NCBI RefSeq assembly: GCF_003843875.1
Contig: NZ_RKRF01000007.1
Span: 620,001-684,000 of the forward strand
Reading direction: 5' to 3'
From: Aquisalibacillus elongatus
GTDB taxonomy: Bacteria; Bacillota; Bacilli; Bacillales; Alkalibacillaceae
DNA length: 64,000 nucleotides
Position 1 is the first letter of the stretch, and each line of letters starts with the position of its first letter. The translations under genes and the position numbers were made by a program. Positions 17,577 through 26,687 of the stretch are shown piece after piece. The notes beneath the pieces are model-generated. The model saw only the letters and a program-made list of their open reading frames with translations. It had not been told where the DNA came from and made no database searches.

Positions 17577-19134
17577 ATTTCGCATATTCTACTGCTCTTG
17601 TTTCTCTAATCACCGTCACTTTAATGTGACCTGGATAATCGAGTCCTTCTTCAATTTTCTTACGAATGTCTCTTGCTAATTGTGATGCTTTAGCATCATC
17701 AATATCATCCGGACGTACCATAATTCGAACTTCACGTCCCGTTTGAATAGCAAATGACTTTTCAACACCTTCGTAAGTATCCGCAATTTCCTCAAGTTTT
17801 TCTAAACGCTTAATGTAGTTTTCAAGTGATTCACTTCTCGCACCAGGTCGTGCCGCAGAAAGCGCATCTGCTGCAGCAACAATAACAGAGATAACACTTG
17901 TTGCTTCTTCATCTCCATGGTGAGAAGCGATTGCGTTAATTACTACTTCATGTTCTTTGTACTTCTGTGCTAACTCTTTACCAATTTCAACGTGACTTCC
18001 TTCTACTTCATGGTCAACTGCTTTACCAATATCATGAAGTAATCCTGCACGTCTGGCTAGTTGTTCATCTTCTCCTAATTCGCCTGCTAGTAATCCCGAT
18101 AAATAAGCAACTTCTAATGAATGATTTAACACGTTTTGACCATAACTTGTACGATATTTTAGACGACCAAGAATCTTAATTAGATCAGGATGTATTCCAT
18201 GTGAGCCAATATCAAATGTAGCTTGCTCACCAACTTCACGGATATATTCATCAACCTCGCGTCGAGATTTCTCTACCATCTCTTCAATGCGAGCCGGATG
18301 AATTCGACCGTCTTGTACAAGATTTTCTAACGCAATTCTAGCAATTTCTCTTCGAATTGGATCAAATCCAGATAAAATAACAGCCTCAGGAGTATCATCT
18401 ATGATGAGATCAATACCAGTTAACGTCTCTAACGTACGGATATTACGACCTTCTCTACCGATAATACGACCTTTCATTTCATCGTTCGGTAAATTAACAA
18501 CAGAAACAGTTGTCTCAGACACATGTTCAGCCGCTAATCTTTGCATGGCAAGTGATAAGATTTCTTTAGCTTTCTTATCACCTTCTTCTTTAGCACGGTT
18601 CTCGGCTTCTTTAACCATTAATGCCGTTTCATGTTCCATTTCCTTTTCAGTACGATCAATAATCACTTCACGAGCTTGATCTTGGGTCAAACCAGAAATG
18701 CGTTCAAGCTCTGTTTGTTGTGTCTGTAATAACTCATCCACTTTGCTTTCGGCATCATTTAGTTGTTGTTGTTTTTCATTCAACGATTCCTCTTTCTTCT
18801 CTAACATTAGCTCACGTTTATCTAATGTTTCACTTTTTCGATCAAGCGTTTCTTCTCTTTGTAAGAGACGATTTTCTTGTTTTTGAACTTCTGATCTTCT
18901 GTCTCTTAGCTCATCTTCTTGTTCTTGACGTAATCGGTGACTTTCATCCTTCGCTTCTAAAAGAGCTTCACGCTTTGCTGATTCAGCATTACGTTTTCCT
19001 TCATCAACAATCTGTTTCGCGAGATCTTCAGCACTAGAAATCTTTGCTTCAGCGATCGATTTACGAATCATATAACCAACAACAATACCGACAACTGCAA
19101 GCAAAATGGAGATGAGTATTGCCGTAGAATCCAT
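17575..19134 (-). CDS. rny: Ribonuclease Y
   Basis: Membrane-anchored endoribonuclease that starts decay of much mRNA in bacilli. The 519-residue protein has one N-terminal membrane helix (about residues 4-22), a long charged coiled coil (about 30-200), a KH domain with [15 protein letters not shown], and an HD domain with [12 protein letters not shown] and IASHHGDEE. This is the normal order and length. AGAGGAGGTG gives a strong ribosome site. Two overlapping SigA-type promoters and a leader of about 100 nt precede it. The neighbours ymdB, ricA and recA match the order in B. subtilis, except that pbpX is missing between recA and rny. Confidence 0.98.
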   Translation of the reverse strand: MDSTAILISILLAVVGIVVGYMIRKSIAEAKISSAEDLAKQIVDEGKRNAESAKREALLEAKDESHRLRQEQEDELRDRRSEVQKQENRLLQREETLDRKSETLDKRELMLEKKEESLNEKQQQLNDAESKVDELLQTQQTELERISGLTQDQAREVIIDRTEKEMEHETALMVKEAENRAKEEGDKKAKEILSLAMQRLAAEHVSETTVSVVNLPNDEMKGRIIGREGRNIRTLETLTGIDLIIDDTPEAVILSGFDPIRREIARIALENLVQDGRIHPARIEEMVEKSRREVDEYIREVGEQATFDIGSHGIHPDLIKILGRLKYRTSYGQNVLNHSLEVAYLSGLLAGELGEDEQLARRAGLLHDIGKAVDHEVEGSHVEIGKELAQKYKEHEVVINAIASHHGDEEATSVISVIVAAADALSAARPGARSESLENYIKRLEKLEEIADTYEGVEKSFAIQTGREVRIMVRPDDIDDAKASQLARDIRKKIEEGLDYPGHIKVTVIRETRAVEYAK

Positions 19135-19239
19135 ACTTTCACCTCCTCTTGCTATTAAAATTTTTTCTCTTTTCTTTCATACATTTCAGTCGGTAATGTA
19201 CAATCATTCATTTCATCATTTTTATAGGTAAAAATGAAA

Positions 19240-19281
19240 ATTATACAATTTAATTTTAAGCCTGTCTACACCTTATGTCAA
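19240..19281 (-). promoter_or_regulatory. Two overlapping SigA promoters of rny
   Basis: P1: a perfect TTGACA (19276-19281), 17 bp, TAAAAT (19253-19258). P2: TAGACA (19263-19268), 17 bp, a perfect TATAAT (19240-19245). Both point toward rny. A 7-bp inverted repeat TGTCAAA/TTTGACA (19287-19303) lies just upstream. Confidence 0.7.
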
Positions 19282-19318
19282 GGAATTGTCAAACTATTTG
19301 ACAGGTAAGGTAACAAAA

Positions 19319-19351
19319 AACCTTTTCCCAAGAGTAGATCGGGAAAAGGTT
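19319..19351 (-). terminator. Terminator of recA
   Basis: AACCTTTTCCC pairs with GGGAAAAGGTT, then TTTTGTTACC on the minus strand, 6 nt after the recA stop. Confidence 0.88.
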
Positions 19352-19357
19352 AATATA

Positions 19358-20392
19358 TTACTCTAAATTAAGTTTCTCCTGGCCTTCTTCTACTTCTTCT
19401 GGTTCTTCATCCATTTGATAATGCTTACGAATCTCATTATAGATTTGTTCATAGACATCTGAATTGTCTTTTAAGAATTGTTTAGCATTTTCTCTACCTT
19501 GGCCTAATTTATCGCCATTGTAAGAGAACCACGCTCCACTTTTTTGCACGATATCTAGATTCGTTCCGACATCTACGAGTTCGCCTTCACGAGAAATTCC
19601 CTCGCCATACATAATATCCACTTCTGCTTGCTTAAATGGTGGTGCAACCTTGTTTTTAACAACTTTAATTCTAGTACGGTTCCCTACCATTTCGTTACCT
19701 TGTTTAAGTGTTTCAGCACGACGAACTTCTAATCTAACAGAAGAATAGAATTTAAGTGCACGACCACCAGGTGTTGTTTCAGGATTACCAAACATAACTC
19801 CAACTTTTTCACGTATTTGGTTAATGAAAACAGCTGTTGCTTTAGATTTATTAATGACACCTGATAGTTTACGAAGTGCCTGTGACATTAATCGAGCTTG
19901 TAAACCGACATGGGCGTCTCCCATTTCACCTTCGATTTCCGCTTTTGGTACTAATGCGGCAACAGAGTCTACTACAATGATATCAACAGCACCACTACGA
20001 ACAAGTGCTTCAGCAATTTCTAACGCTTGCTCACCAGTATCCGGTTGAGAGAGTAGAAGATTATCAATATCTACACCTAAAGCTTTCGCATATACAGGGT
20101 CTAATGCGTGCTCAGCATCGATAAATGCTGCTTGACCTCCCTGATTTTGAGCTTCTGCAATAGCATGTAAAGCAACGGTTGTTTTACCAGAAGATTCAGG
20201 ACCGTATATTTCAACCACACGTCCACGTGGGTAACCGCCTACACCTAAAGCGACATCTAAAGATAATGATCCACTGGATACAGTTGATACAATCTGACCT
20301 TCCTGTTCGCCTAATTTCATAATCGAGCCTTTACCAAACTGCTTTTCTATTTGCTTTAAGGCCATATCTAATGCTTGCTTACGTTCACTCAT
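19358..20392 (-). CDS. recA: Recombinase RecA
   Basis: ATP-dependent strand-exchange protein for homologous recombination. Its filament on single-stranded DNA also triggers LexA self-cleavage. Walker A GPESSGKT is at residues 64-71. The core includes [28 protein letters not shown] Walker B, the L2 loop [24 protein letters not shown] and a short acidic C terminus. The length is 344 residues. AAGGGGGAT precedes the ATG. It has its own promoter with a LexA-like box and a strong terminator. cinA lies upstream, as in many Gram-positive genomes. Confidence 0.99.
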   Translation of the reverse strand: MSERKQALDMALKQIEKQFGKGSIMKLGEQEGQIVSTVSSGSLSLDVALGVGGYPRGRVVEIYGPESSGKTTVALHAIAEAQNQGGQAAFIDAEHALDPVYAKALGVDIDNLLLSQPDTGEQALEIAEALVRSGAVDIIVVDSVAALVPKAEIEGEMGDAHVGLQARLMSQALRKLSGVINKSKATAVFINQIREKVGVMFGNPETTPGGRALKFYSSVRLEVRRAETLKQGNEMVGNRTRIKVVKNKVAPPFKQAEVDIMYGEGISREGELVDVGTNLDIVQKSGAWFSYNGDKLGQGRENAKQFLKDNSDVYEQIYNEIRKHYQMDEEPEEVEEGQEKLNLE

Positions 20393-20425
20393 TTTAAATA
20401 AATCCCCCTTCGACTAAGTACTTCT

Positions 20426-20454
20426 ATGATACTACGTTTTTAATCATTTGCCAA
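20426..20454 (-). promoter_or_regulatory. SigA promoter of recA
   Basis: TTGGCA (20449-20454), 17 bp, TATCAT (20426-20431) on the minus strand, ending about 33 bp before the recA ATG. Confidence 0.7.
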
Positions 20455-20462
20455 CAAAAAAG

Positions 20463-20476
20463 CGAATATTTGTTCT
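20463..20476. promoter_or_regulatory. LexA-like SOS box upstream of recA
   Basis: CGAATATTTGTTCT differs from the palindromic ideal CGAAC-N4-GTTCG at two positions. It lies 8 bp upstream of the recA -35. Its position supports SOS control, though it is weaker than the box at lexA. Confidence 0.6.
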
Positions 20477-20558
20477 GTTTTTAGGTGATAAGAAAATGAA
20501 CTTTTCTTAGTCAAAAATTAAATCTTTTAACGAAAATAACCCTAAAAATTCAATTATC

Positions 20559-21815
20559 TTATGCTATAAAATTTTTTATAAATTTTATTAAACGTTTAAT
20601 TCCTTCCGTTGCAGCTTCTTCTCGAATCGTTTGACGGTCACCCTTAATTTGGACATAATCAACTTCCGCATGGTCATTTGCGCTTATTCCGATAAACACG
20701 GTTCCCGGTGAATGACCATCAACAACCTCATCACCAGCAACCCCTGTAAAGCTGATCGATAAATCACTTTGTAATTTGTCTCTTGTTAAATGAGCCATTT
20801 GTTTAGCACATGGCTCACTAACGGCTCCGTGTTGTGTAATAACTTCTTTAGATACTCCTACAACTTGTTCTTTAGCATCATTGGAATAAGAGACAATTGA
20901 GCCATTGAAAAACGATGATGCGCCTTCTAAAGAAACCATTGTTGATGAAAAAAGTCCTCCAGTGACACTTTCACATGAACTTAAGGTCAAATTGTGTTCT
21001 TCTAGCAATATTTTTAATTGTTCTTCTAACGACACAGGACCATATCCAATAAAGTGCGAACCTACTCGATTCATGATTTTTTCTTCTGTTGGGTCTAATA
21101 GTTGGTTAGCTTCCTTAATTGTTTTGGCTTTAGCTGTCAATCTAAGTGTGACATAGCCATCCTTCGCCAAGGGGGCAATCGTTGGATTTGTTTGTTGTCT
21201 AATCAAACCATGTAATTCTGTTTCTAAAGTTGACTCACCAATGCCTTGAAAACTGAGAACACGATTGTACAATTGTTCAGTTAATACCCCTTGTTCCTTT
21301 AAATAAGGCATGATTTGTTCGTTCATCAAATATTTCATTTCCTTTGGCACGCCTGGTACGAAAAACCACCATGTGCCATCGTGTTCAAAAAACAATCCAG
21401 GTGCCATGCCAACCTCATTTTTAAACACTTTTCCACCTTCGAACCCTAAGGCTTGTTTTCGATTATTTTCTGTCATTTGGAGGTTTCGTTTTTTAAAGAA
21501 AGTTTCGATCTTATCCATGGTAGAGGAATGAGTCATTAGATTTGTTTGAAATAGTTTAGCGGCTACGTCCTTCGTTAGGTCATCATCCGTTGGACCTAAC
21601 CCACCTGTGACGAATATGATGTTCGATCTCGATTGAGCCTTTTCAAACACAGAAAATAGGCGATGTTCATTATCGCCTACTGTCTGTTTAAAATATACAT
21701 TTATACCAGCTGAAGCTAATCGTTCAGATAGCCACGCTGAATTCGTATCGACTATTTGCCCTAATAAGAGTTCTGTTCCAACCGTAATAATCTCACACTT
21801 CGTATCGTGAATCAT
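20559..21815 (-). CDS. cinA: CinA, competence/damage-inducible protein (NMN amidohydrolase-like)
   Basis: Two-domain protein. The N-terminal molybdopterin-binding-like (COG1058) domain begins CEIITVGTELLLGQIVDTNSAWL and contains TGGLGPTDDDLTKD. The C-terminal CinA/PncC domain includes SCESVTGGLFSS and SFTGVAGDEVVDG. In other bacteria these domains act as ADP-ribose pyrophosphatase and NMN deamidase in NAD recycling. In streptococci CinA brings RecA to the membrane. The 418 residues are typical. The ATG overlaps the pgsA stop (ATGA, 21812-21815), so the two are translationally coupled in a rodZ-pgsA-cinA run. Confidence 0.95.
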   Translation of the reverse strand: MIHDTKCEIITVGTELLLGQIVDTNSAWLSERLASAGINVYFKQTVGDNEHRLFSVFEKAQSRSNIIFVTGGLGPTDDDLTKDVAAKLFQTNLMTHSSTMDKIETFFKKRNLQMTENNRKQALGFEGGKVFKNEVGMAPGLFFEHDGTWWFFVPGVPKEMKYLMNEQIMPYLKEQGVLTEQLYNRVLSFQGIGESTLETELHGLIRQQTNPTIAPLAKDGYVTLRLTAKAKTIKEANQLLDPTEEKIMNRVGSHFIGYGPVSLEEQLKILLEEHNLTLSSCESVTGGLFSSTMVSLEGASSFFNGSIVSYSNDAKEQVVGVSKEVITQHGAVSEPCAKQMAHLTRDKLQSDLSISFTGVAGDEVVDGHSPGTVFIGISANDHAEVDYVQIKGDRQTIREEAATEGIKRLIKFIKNFIA

Positions 21816-22390
21816 TTAGAATCCCTCATGACATGCCAGTTTTTCTTGAAGTAGTCAACACCTGAAATTACCGTAATAAGTGCGGCAGCGTATAACAGAA
21901 TCGTTCCAATCGGAAGTCCAATATATGAGAATGGGAAATGATGGAGTAATAAAAATCCAGCTGCTCCAATTTGTAATGTTGTTTTAAGTTTTCCCATTTG
22001 ACTAGCCGCTAGCACGATTCCTTCTCCTGCCGCCACGAGTCTAAGTCCTGTTACAGCAAATTCACGACTGATAATAATAATAACGAGCCATGATGAAGCC
22101 AGTCCGAGTTCTACTAAACAAATTAAGGCTGCTGAAACTAATAGTTTATCTGCTAAAGGATCGAGAAATTTCCCTAAATTAGTCACTAAATTATATTTTC
22201 TAGCATAATAACCATCAATCCAATCCGTTAATGATGCTACTAGAAATAAAATACCAGCAACTAAATGTTCGAGCGGCAGTTCATATTCACCTATTGAATA
22301 AACATTCCAATTAAAAGGTGCAACTAATAATATAATAAATATGGGTATAAGAAATATACGAGAAATTGTAATTTTATTAGGTATATTCAT
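21812..22390 (-). CDS. pgsA: Phosphatidylglycerophosphate synthase
   Basis: Integral membrane CDP-alcohol phosphatidyltransferase that makes phosphatidylglycerol phosphate from CDP-diacylglycerol. CDP-diacylglycerol comes from CdsA, encoded at 61509-62303. The signature DG-x2-AR-x8-G-x3-D-x3-D is present from DWIDGYYARK to LGKFLDPLADK (about residues 58-83). Several hydrophobic segments surround it. The length of 192 residues is normal. GGAGGATAAC precedes the ATG. It lies between rodZ and cinA as in B. subtilis. Confidence 0.97.
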   Translation of the reverse strand: MNIPNKITISRIFLIPIFIILLVAPFNWNVYSIGEYELPLEHLVAGILFLVASLTDWIDGYYARKYNLVTNLGKFLDPLADKLLVSAALICLVELGLASSWLVIIIISREFAVTGLRLVAAGEGIVLAASQMGKLKTTLQIGAAGFLLLHHFPFSYIGLPIGTILLYAAALITVISGVDYFKKNWHVMRDSK

Positions 22391-22416
22391 TTGTTATCCT
22401 CCATCATGTCATGAAT

Positions 22417-22453
22417 AAATCCTTTGCTCACTTTGGACGATTGCAAAGGATTT
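22417..22453. terminator. Hairpin between rodZ and pgsA
   Basis: AAATCCTTTGC and GCAAAGGATTT form an 11-bp stem with a 15-nt loop. The T-run is better on the plus strand (TTTTTTGG), where no gene ends, than on the minus strand (ATTTATTCATG). It may act as a leaky terminator or mRNA stabiliser within the operon. Confidence 0.45.
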
Positions 22454-22474
22454 TTTGGTAAATGATTCATCATT

Positions 22475-23377
22475 CTATTCTCTGTTTAATTGTATAATTA
22501 TATTCTGGACAATGTTTTCTCCCTGTTGTGCATCAGGTGTTAACTCATACTCAAGCGGTACACCGTTCACTGAGATGTCTAGTTGAGGAGCATTTCCAAC
22601 TCTTAAACGAACCCGGTCCTCTTCGATTGCTTCTTCAACAGGTGAATTTTTAGTAGTCACAGAATCTGAGAAGTATTGATTTTCTCCACCATCTTCACCT
22701 AAGCCAATGACACCAAGCCAACTATTACCATCAGAAGAGAACTCTAACACTAATTCATCCATATTAGAAGTTTGATAGACTGTAAGCGAGTTGCTTTCAT
22801 CGACAGATTTAACTTCTAATGTAGGATCTGGTTCCGGTTCTTCCTCAGGTTCTGTCTCTTCCTCAGATTCATCAGGGTTTTCCGACTCTTCCTCTTGATT
22901 CGCATCTTCTTCATCATTTTCATTTTCATCAGGTGCCGTTATGATTTCATCGTTATTTTGTTCATCCTCACCATCAGATCCTCTAGTATCCATAAAATTA
23001 AGGATGGCGTAGTAAATTGCAAAAGCAATAGCAATTAATAATATAATGGTTAATAATTTAGGTAAAGCTTTGAAAACTGGATTAGACCCACTTGATTCAC
23101 GTTTAGAGCGTGATGGTGTTACATACTCATACTGCCGACTTTCAGAAGAAGGCAATTCTTCGGCGTGTTCTTCTAAAATAGTGTCAGGGTTTAAATTTAC
23201 CGCCTCTGCATATTCCCTAACAAACGCTCTAGCATAGAACGTACCAGGTAATGTAGACCAGTCATTTCTTTCAAGTGCTTCTAAATAGCGCTTCTGAATT
23301 TTAGTTTCTTTTTGTATATCTTCTAACGTTAATTCTTGGTCTAATCTAGCTTCTTTGAGTCTTTCTCCTAATTCCAT
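22475..23377 (-). CDS. rodZ: RodZ-like cell-shape protein (YmfM)
   Basis: Single-pass membrane protein that links MreB to cell-wall synthesis in rods. The N-terminal helix-turn-helix (about 1-70) reads ELGERLKEARLDQELTLEDIQ and IQKRYLEALE. A membrane helix follows near residues 105-127 (LLTIILLIAIAFAIYYAIL). Then comes an extracellular linker of about 50 residues that is mostly Glu, Asp and Asn, and a C-terminal beta domain (DUF4115) with LEFSSDGNSWLGV. ATG at 23377 (300 residues) fits the family. An in-frame GTG at 23386 is less likely. The acidic linker is longer than I expect and suits a salt-tolerant host. Confidence 0.9.
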   Translation of the reverse strand: MELGERLKEARLDQELTLEDIQKETKIQKRYLEALERNDWSTLPGTFYARAFVREYAEAVNLNPDTILEEHAEELPSSESRQYEYVTPSRSKRESSGSNPVFKALPKLLTIILLIAIAFAIYYAILNFMDTRGSDGEDEQNNDEIITAPDENENDEEDANQEEESENPDESEEETEPEEEPEPDPTLEVKSVDESNSLTVYQTSNMDELVLEFSSDGNSWLGVIGLGEDGGENQYFSDSVTTKNSPVEEAIEEDRVRLRVGNAPQLDISVNGVPLEYELTPDAQQGENIVQNIIIQLNRE

Positions 23378-23397
23378 GTTTAACACCGTCCAATTTT

Positions 23398-24192
23398 TTA
23401 AAAGTCAAACATCGCAAACCCGTCTTGGTCATCAAACTGAGGTTTATTTATTTCATCATATTTAATCTCTTCATCCTTATTATTACGCAGTTCAATTATA
23501 TAATCAAAATCCTCCATTGTATATTCTGAATGCTGAACAAATACATCAGGGTGTTCAATAACTTTAACAGCTGGTAATTGCATTACTTCTCGTATGACAC
23601 CCCAATGTTTATCGCTTGATCGTTTAACAGATACAATTCCATCTAATATATACAAATAGTCTTTATGATATTCATGCTTTATTAACTGACTTCGCACGGT
23701 TTGTTTTAATAATGTACTTGATAAAAATAACCACTTTTTATTTGCGCAGACGCTTGCAGCAACAACAGACTCAGTCTTCCCTACTCGAGGCATTCCTCTT
23801 ATCCCTACTAACACATGACCATCTTTTTTGAACAATTCTGCCATGAAATCAACGAGAATACCTAACTCGTCTCTGACAAAACGAAAGGTTTTTTTATCAT
23901 CGGAATCACTTTTTATGTAACGTCCATGCATTACAGCAAGCTTGTCTCTTAACTTCGGACGTCTGATCTTTTTAACTTGGATCGTTTGCATCGTGTCTAA
24001 TATCGTAACAAGTCGCTTCATCTGTTTATCTTCTTTGCAAAGTAATAACATGCCTCGATGAGCATCTTCAACACCATTTATCATTATAATGTTAATCGAT
24101 AACATGCCCAATAATGAAGAAATATCTCCTAATAAACCTGGTCGGTTATGTAAAATTTCATATTCGAGATACCAATCTTTTCGATCTTCCAT
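23398..24192 (-). CDS. ymfK: YmfK family protein (DUF3388)
   Basis: 264-residue cytoplasmic protein conserved in Bacillaceae at this locus, with no established function. The N-terminal third resembles an ACT-like regulatory fold (EYEILHNRPGLLGDISSLLGMLSINIIMINGVED). The rest has a P-loop-like GIRGMPRVGKTES near 130-142 and a conserved tail ending QFDDQDGFAMFDF. The GxxRxGKT-type loop suggests nucleotide binding, but this is only an inference. GGAGGGC precedes the ATG. It lies 20 nt before rodZ, so it is probably co-transcribed with rodZ-pgsA-cinA. A terminator separates it from ymfJ. Confidence 0.88.
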   Translation of the reverse strand: MEDRKDWYLEYEILHNRPGLLGDISSLLGMLSINIIMINGVEDAHRGMLLLCKEDKQMKRLVTILDTMQTIQVKKIRRPKLRDKLAVMHGRYIKSDSDDKKTFRFVRDELGILVDFMAELFKKDGHVLVGIRGMPRVGKTESVVAASVCANKKWLFLSSTLLKQTVRSQLIKHEYHKDYLYILDGIVSVKRSSDKHWGVIREVMQLPAVKVIEHPDVFVQHSEYTMEDFDYIIELRNNKDEEIKYDEINKPQFDDQDGFAMFDF

Positions 24193-24304
24193 TTATAGCC
24201 CTCCAACCAAGTTTTATGAATTTTGAGTAATGTTATTACTATAATAAATTATTTTGACATATATTAAAAGGATGTTTGGAATATTTTACTGTAAATGATA
24301 TGAA

Positions 24305-24336
24305 AATCCCGAAAGATCCAAGGATCTTTCGGGAAT
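24305..24336 (-). terminator. Terminator of ymfJ
   Basis: CCCGAAAGATCC pairs with GGATCTTTCGGG around a minimal loop, then GATTTTCATATC on the minus strand. Confidence 0.82.
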
Positions 24337-24340
24337 TCAT

Positions 24341-24601
24341 TTAGTGGTCAGAGCCTTCATTTTGGACTAACTTAACCATCATATTAGCAATCGTATGACG
24401 TTCCTCTTCAGAAGCAACATTCCATAAATCACGTAACACTGCCTCTTCGTTATTTTTTGCATCAACTTGAGTTGCTAGGTGTTCACCAACTTCATAAGCT
24501 AACTCATTAATCGTATCACTTGGCACGCCATTTTCTTCTGCTTGATGTAAACGATCGCCTAAGAAGTCTTTCCACTGATCAAAATTATCTAATACGGACA
24601 T
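24341..24601 (-). CDS. ymfJ: YmfJ family protein (DUF3243)
   Basis: 86-residue acidic, helical cytoplasmic protein of the DUF3243 family, of unknown function. Family features visible are VLDNFDQWKDFLGDRLHQAEENGV, LAYEVGEHLATQVDAKN and the C-terminal EERHTIANMMVKLVQ. The ribosome site GTAAAGGAGG is strong. It lies in the ymfF-ymfH-ymfI-ymfJ-ymfK order known from B. subtilis and is followed by a strong terminator. Confidence 0.93.
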   Translation of the reverse strand: MSVLDNFDQWKDFLGDRLHQAEENGVPSDTINELAYEVGEHLATQVDAKNNEEAVLRDLWNVASEEERHTIANMMVKLVQNEGSDH

Positions 24602-24668
24602 GTTTCATCCTCCTTTACGTACTTTCAATAATTAGTTTTTGCCGAAGATGAAACATTATACATAAATT

Positions 24669-25394
24669 TTACAGTTGACCACCGTTAATTCGAATGACTT
24701 GTCCTTGGACATAAGAGGAGTCATTTGAACAAAGAAACAATACCCCTTTCGCAACATCTTTAGATGTACCAGCCCTTTTTAAAGGAATCATCGACAGAAA
24801 GTCTTTTTCCTCTTCATCATCTAAATGTTGATTCATTTTTGAATCAATATAACCTGGACTAATAGCATTTACATGGATATTCGATGCACTTAACTCTTTT
24901 GCCAAGGCTTTTACAAAAGAGATTTGTGCGCCTTTCATCGTCGAATAAACGACTTCATTAGCCGAGCCTACCTCACCCCAAATAGATGAGATCACTATAA
25001 TTTTACCGAACTTACGCCTTACCATGCTAGAGATCAATGCTTTTGAAATCAACATGGTTGACTTCACATGAATATGATACAAACGGTCCATCATGACAGG
25101 GTCAGTATCGATTAATAATTGATAGTGTGCCTCACCTTGAGCAAATATAACAATATCAATGTGAAAAGGGATGCTCTCAATCAGACAGTTAATATCTTCC
25201 TCTTTTGTTAAGTCCGACTGTATAGTCATTAACACCTGTTCATCACTCAAAAAGTCTAATGTTTGATTTAACTGTTTAACATTTTGGTTGTAATGAAGAA
25301 CAAACTGAAAATCTTGTTCGGAAATTTCCTTAACAATAGCCTGCCCTATTTCTCCGCTCGAGCCAATAATTAATACATTTTTCGTTGCTTTCAA
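24669..25394 (-). CDS. ymfI: YmfI, short-chain dehydrogenase (EF-P 5-aminopentanone reductase type)
   Basis: NAD(P)-dependent short-chain dehydrogenase of 241 residues. The cofactor loop GSSGEIGQ is near residues 12-19, Ser is in VISSIWG, and the catalytic YxxxK is in VYSTMKG. In B. subtilis YmfI reduces the 5-aminopentanone modification on elongation factor P to 5-aminopentanol. The locus matches, so that is the likely role here, although a general FabG-like activity cannot be excluded. The start is a TTG at 25394, immediately after the ymfH stop, with GAGG about 11 nt upstream. No in-frame ATG precedes the cofactor loop. Confidence 0.9.
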   Translation of the reverse strand: MKATKNVLIIGSSGEIGQAIVKEISEQDFQFVLHYNQNVKQLNQTLDFLSDEQVLMTIQSDLTKEEDINCLIESIPFHIDIVIFAQGEAHYQLLIDTDPVMMDRLYHIHVKSTMLISKALISSMVRRKFGKIIVISSIWGEVGSANEVVYSTMKGAQISFVKALAKELSASNIHVNAISPGYIDSKMNQHLDDEEEKDFLSMIPLKRAGTSKDVAKGVLFLCSNDSSYVQGQVIRINGGQL

Positions 25395-26687
25395 TTATTG
25401 TTCATCCTCTGGTAATACCATACAAATGGAAATTCGATCCTCTGAAATCCAATCATCAATAATTTGATTAACTTCATCAAGGGTTAAATTCTCTAATAAC
25501 TCAAACACTTCACGATAGTCAATCCCTAAATGATGATAATGAATAATTGTGTTAGCCGTTCCTTCAAGTTCATTAAATTCACGAATTAACTCGCCATATT
25601 TCTTCTTTTTAGCACGGTCAAACTCGGTTTGGTCAATTGGCTCATCCTTAATTTTTAAGAGCATTACTTTTACTCGTTCGCCAAATTCTTGAGGTTTAGT
25701 CGTACTTCCACCGATCGCAGAGAAACCAAAAGATTCTTCTAAATAGAGTTCTAACCGCAATTTATCAATAACTAAACCTTCCTGATAAAGTTCTTCATAG
25801 TACGAACCACTCTTAGAGAAATATAAATCAATCAAAATATCACGAACTAAATCATTTTTTAACAGTTGATCCTGAGCCAAGTTATCAGCCTTTTCTTTAA
25901 CAGCGACCATGCACTTAGGCGTTTGAACAGGCATATAGATTTTTTCTAATGATTTATATACTGTATCCGCTTCATCACCATAAAAACGATCAATACCATT
26001 TGGTTCTTTAAAGTTTTTCTCATTTTGGTTTTGCTGAATGAGATCAAACATCTTCTCATGATCAAAATTTCCAATAACGAACATGGACATATTAGATGGG
26101 TGATAAAACGTATGATAGCACGTATATAAATCTTCATGCGTAATGTCATAAATAGAGTCAACAGTTCCAGCGATATCAATTCTTACTGGATGATTTTCAT
26201 AAAGTGATCCGATTGTGCCAAAAAATAAGCGCCAATCTGCTTGGTCATCATACATTTTAATCTCTTGTTCAATGATTCCTTTTTCTTTTTCGACAGTCTC
26301 TTCAGTAAAGTAAGGATCCTGAACAAAGTTTAGCAAGGTTTCTACGTTTTGTTCTTCAGCGGTTGTGCTTGAAAATAAATAAGCCGTTTGAGTAAATGAT
26401 GTAAATGCATTAGCAGATGCACCACGTTCTGAAAAGTGCTGGAACACATCACCGTCTTCTTTTTCAAACATTTTGTGCTCTAAAAAGTGGGCAATGCCAT
26501 CTGGGACTGATACTTTTTCAGTTTCGCCAATTGGTGTAAACGTCTGATCAATTGAGCCATATTTCGTAGAAAAAATAGCAAACGTCTTTTCGACTTCTGG
26601 TTTTGGATATAAAAAGACATCTAATCCATTTTCTAATTGCTTATGGTACATTGATTCATTAATACGAGGGATTTCGATTTTATTCAT
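25395..26687 (-). CDS. ymfH: M16 family zinc metallopeptidase YmfH
   Basis: Pitrilysin/insulinase-type peptidase of 430 residues. The inverted zinc motif HxxEH is intact in IAHFLEHKMFEKE, and downstream helices supply the usual second Glu region (EKEKGIIEQEI). It pairs with YmfF, which lacks this motif. The couple resembles processing-peptidase or AlbE/AlbF heterodimers, with one catalytic and one non-catalytic subunit. Substrates are unknown. ATG at 26687 is chosen because GGAGGTG lies just upstream. An upstream in-frame ATG would be part of that ribosome site. It overlaps the ymfF stop by 8 nt, indicating coupled translation. Confidence 0.92.
   Translation of the reverse strand: MNKIEIPRINESMYHKQLENGLDVFLYPKPEVEKTFAIFSTKYGSIDQTFTPIGETEKVSVPDGIAHFLEHKMFEKEDGDVFQHFSERGASANAFTSFTQTAYLFSSTTAEEQNVETLLNFVQDPYFTEETVEKEKGIIEQEIKMYDDQADWRLFFGTIGSLYENHPVRIDIAGTVDSIYDITHEDLYTCYHTFYHPSNMSMFVIGNFDHEKMFDLIQQNQNEKNFKEPNGIDRFYGDEADTVYKSLEKIYMPVQTPKCMVAVKEKADNLAQDQLLKNDLVRDILIDLYFSKSGSYYEELYQEGLVIDKLRLELYLEESFGFSAIGGSTTKPQEFGERVKVMLLKIKDEPIDQTEFDRAKKKKYGELIREFNELEGTANTIIHYHHLGIDYREVFELLENLTLDEVNQIIDDWISEDRISICMVLPEDEQ

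Noticed and set aside
18401..18679. Plus-strand frames opposite rny (several between 17967 and 19037)
   Set aside because: Antisense shadows of the coiled-coil and KH regions, Ser/Leu-rich and without ribosome sites.
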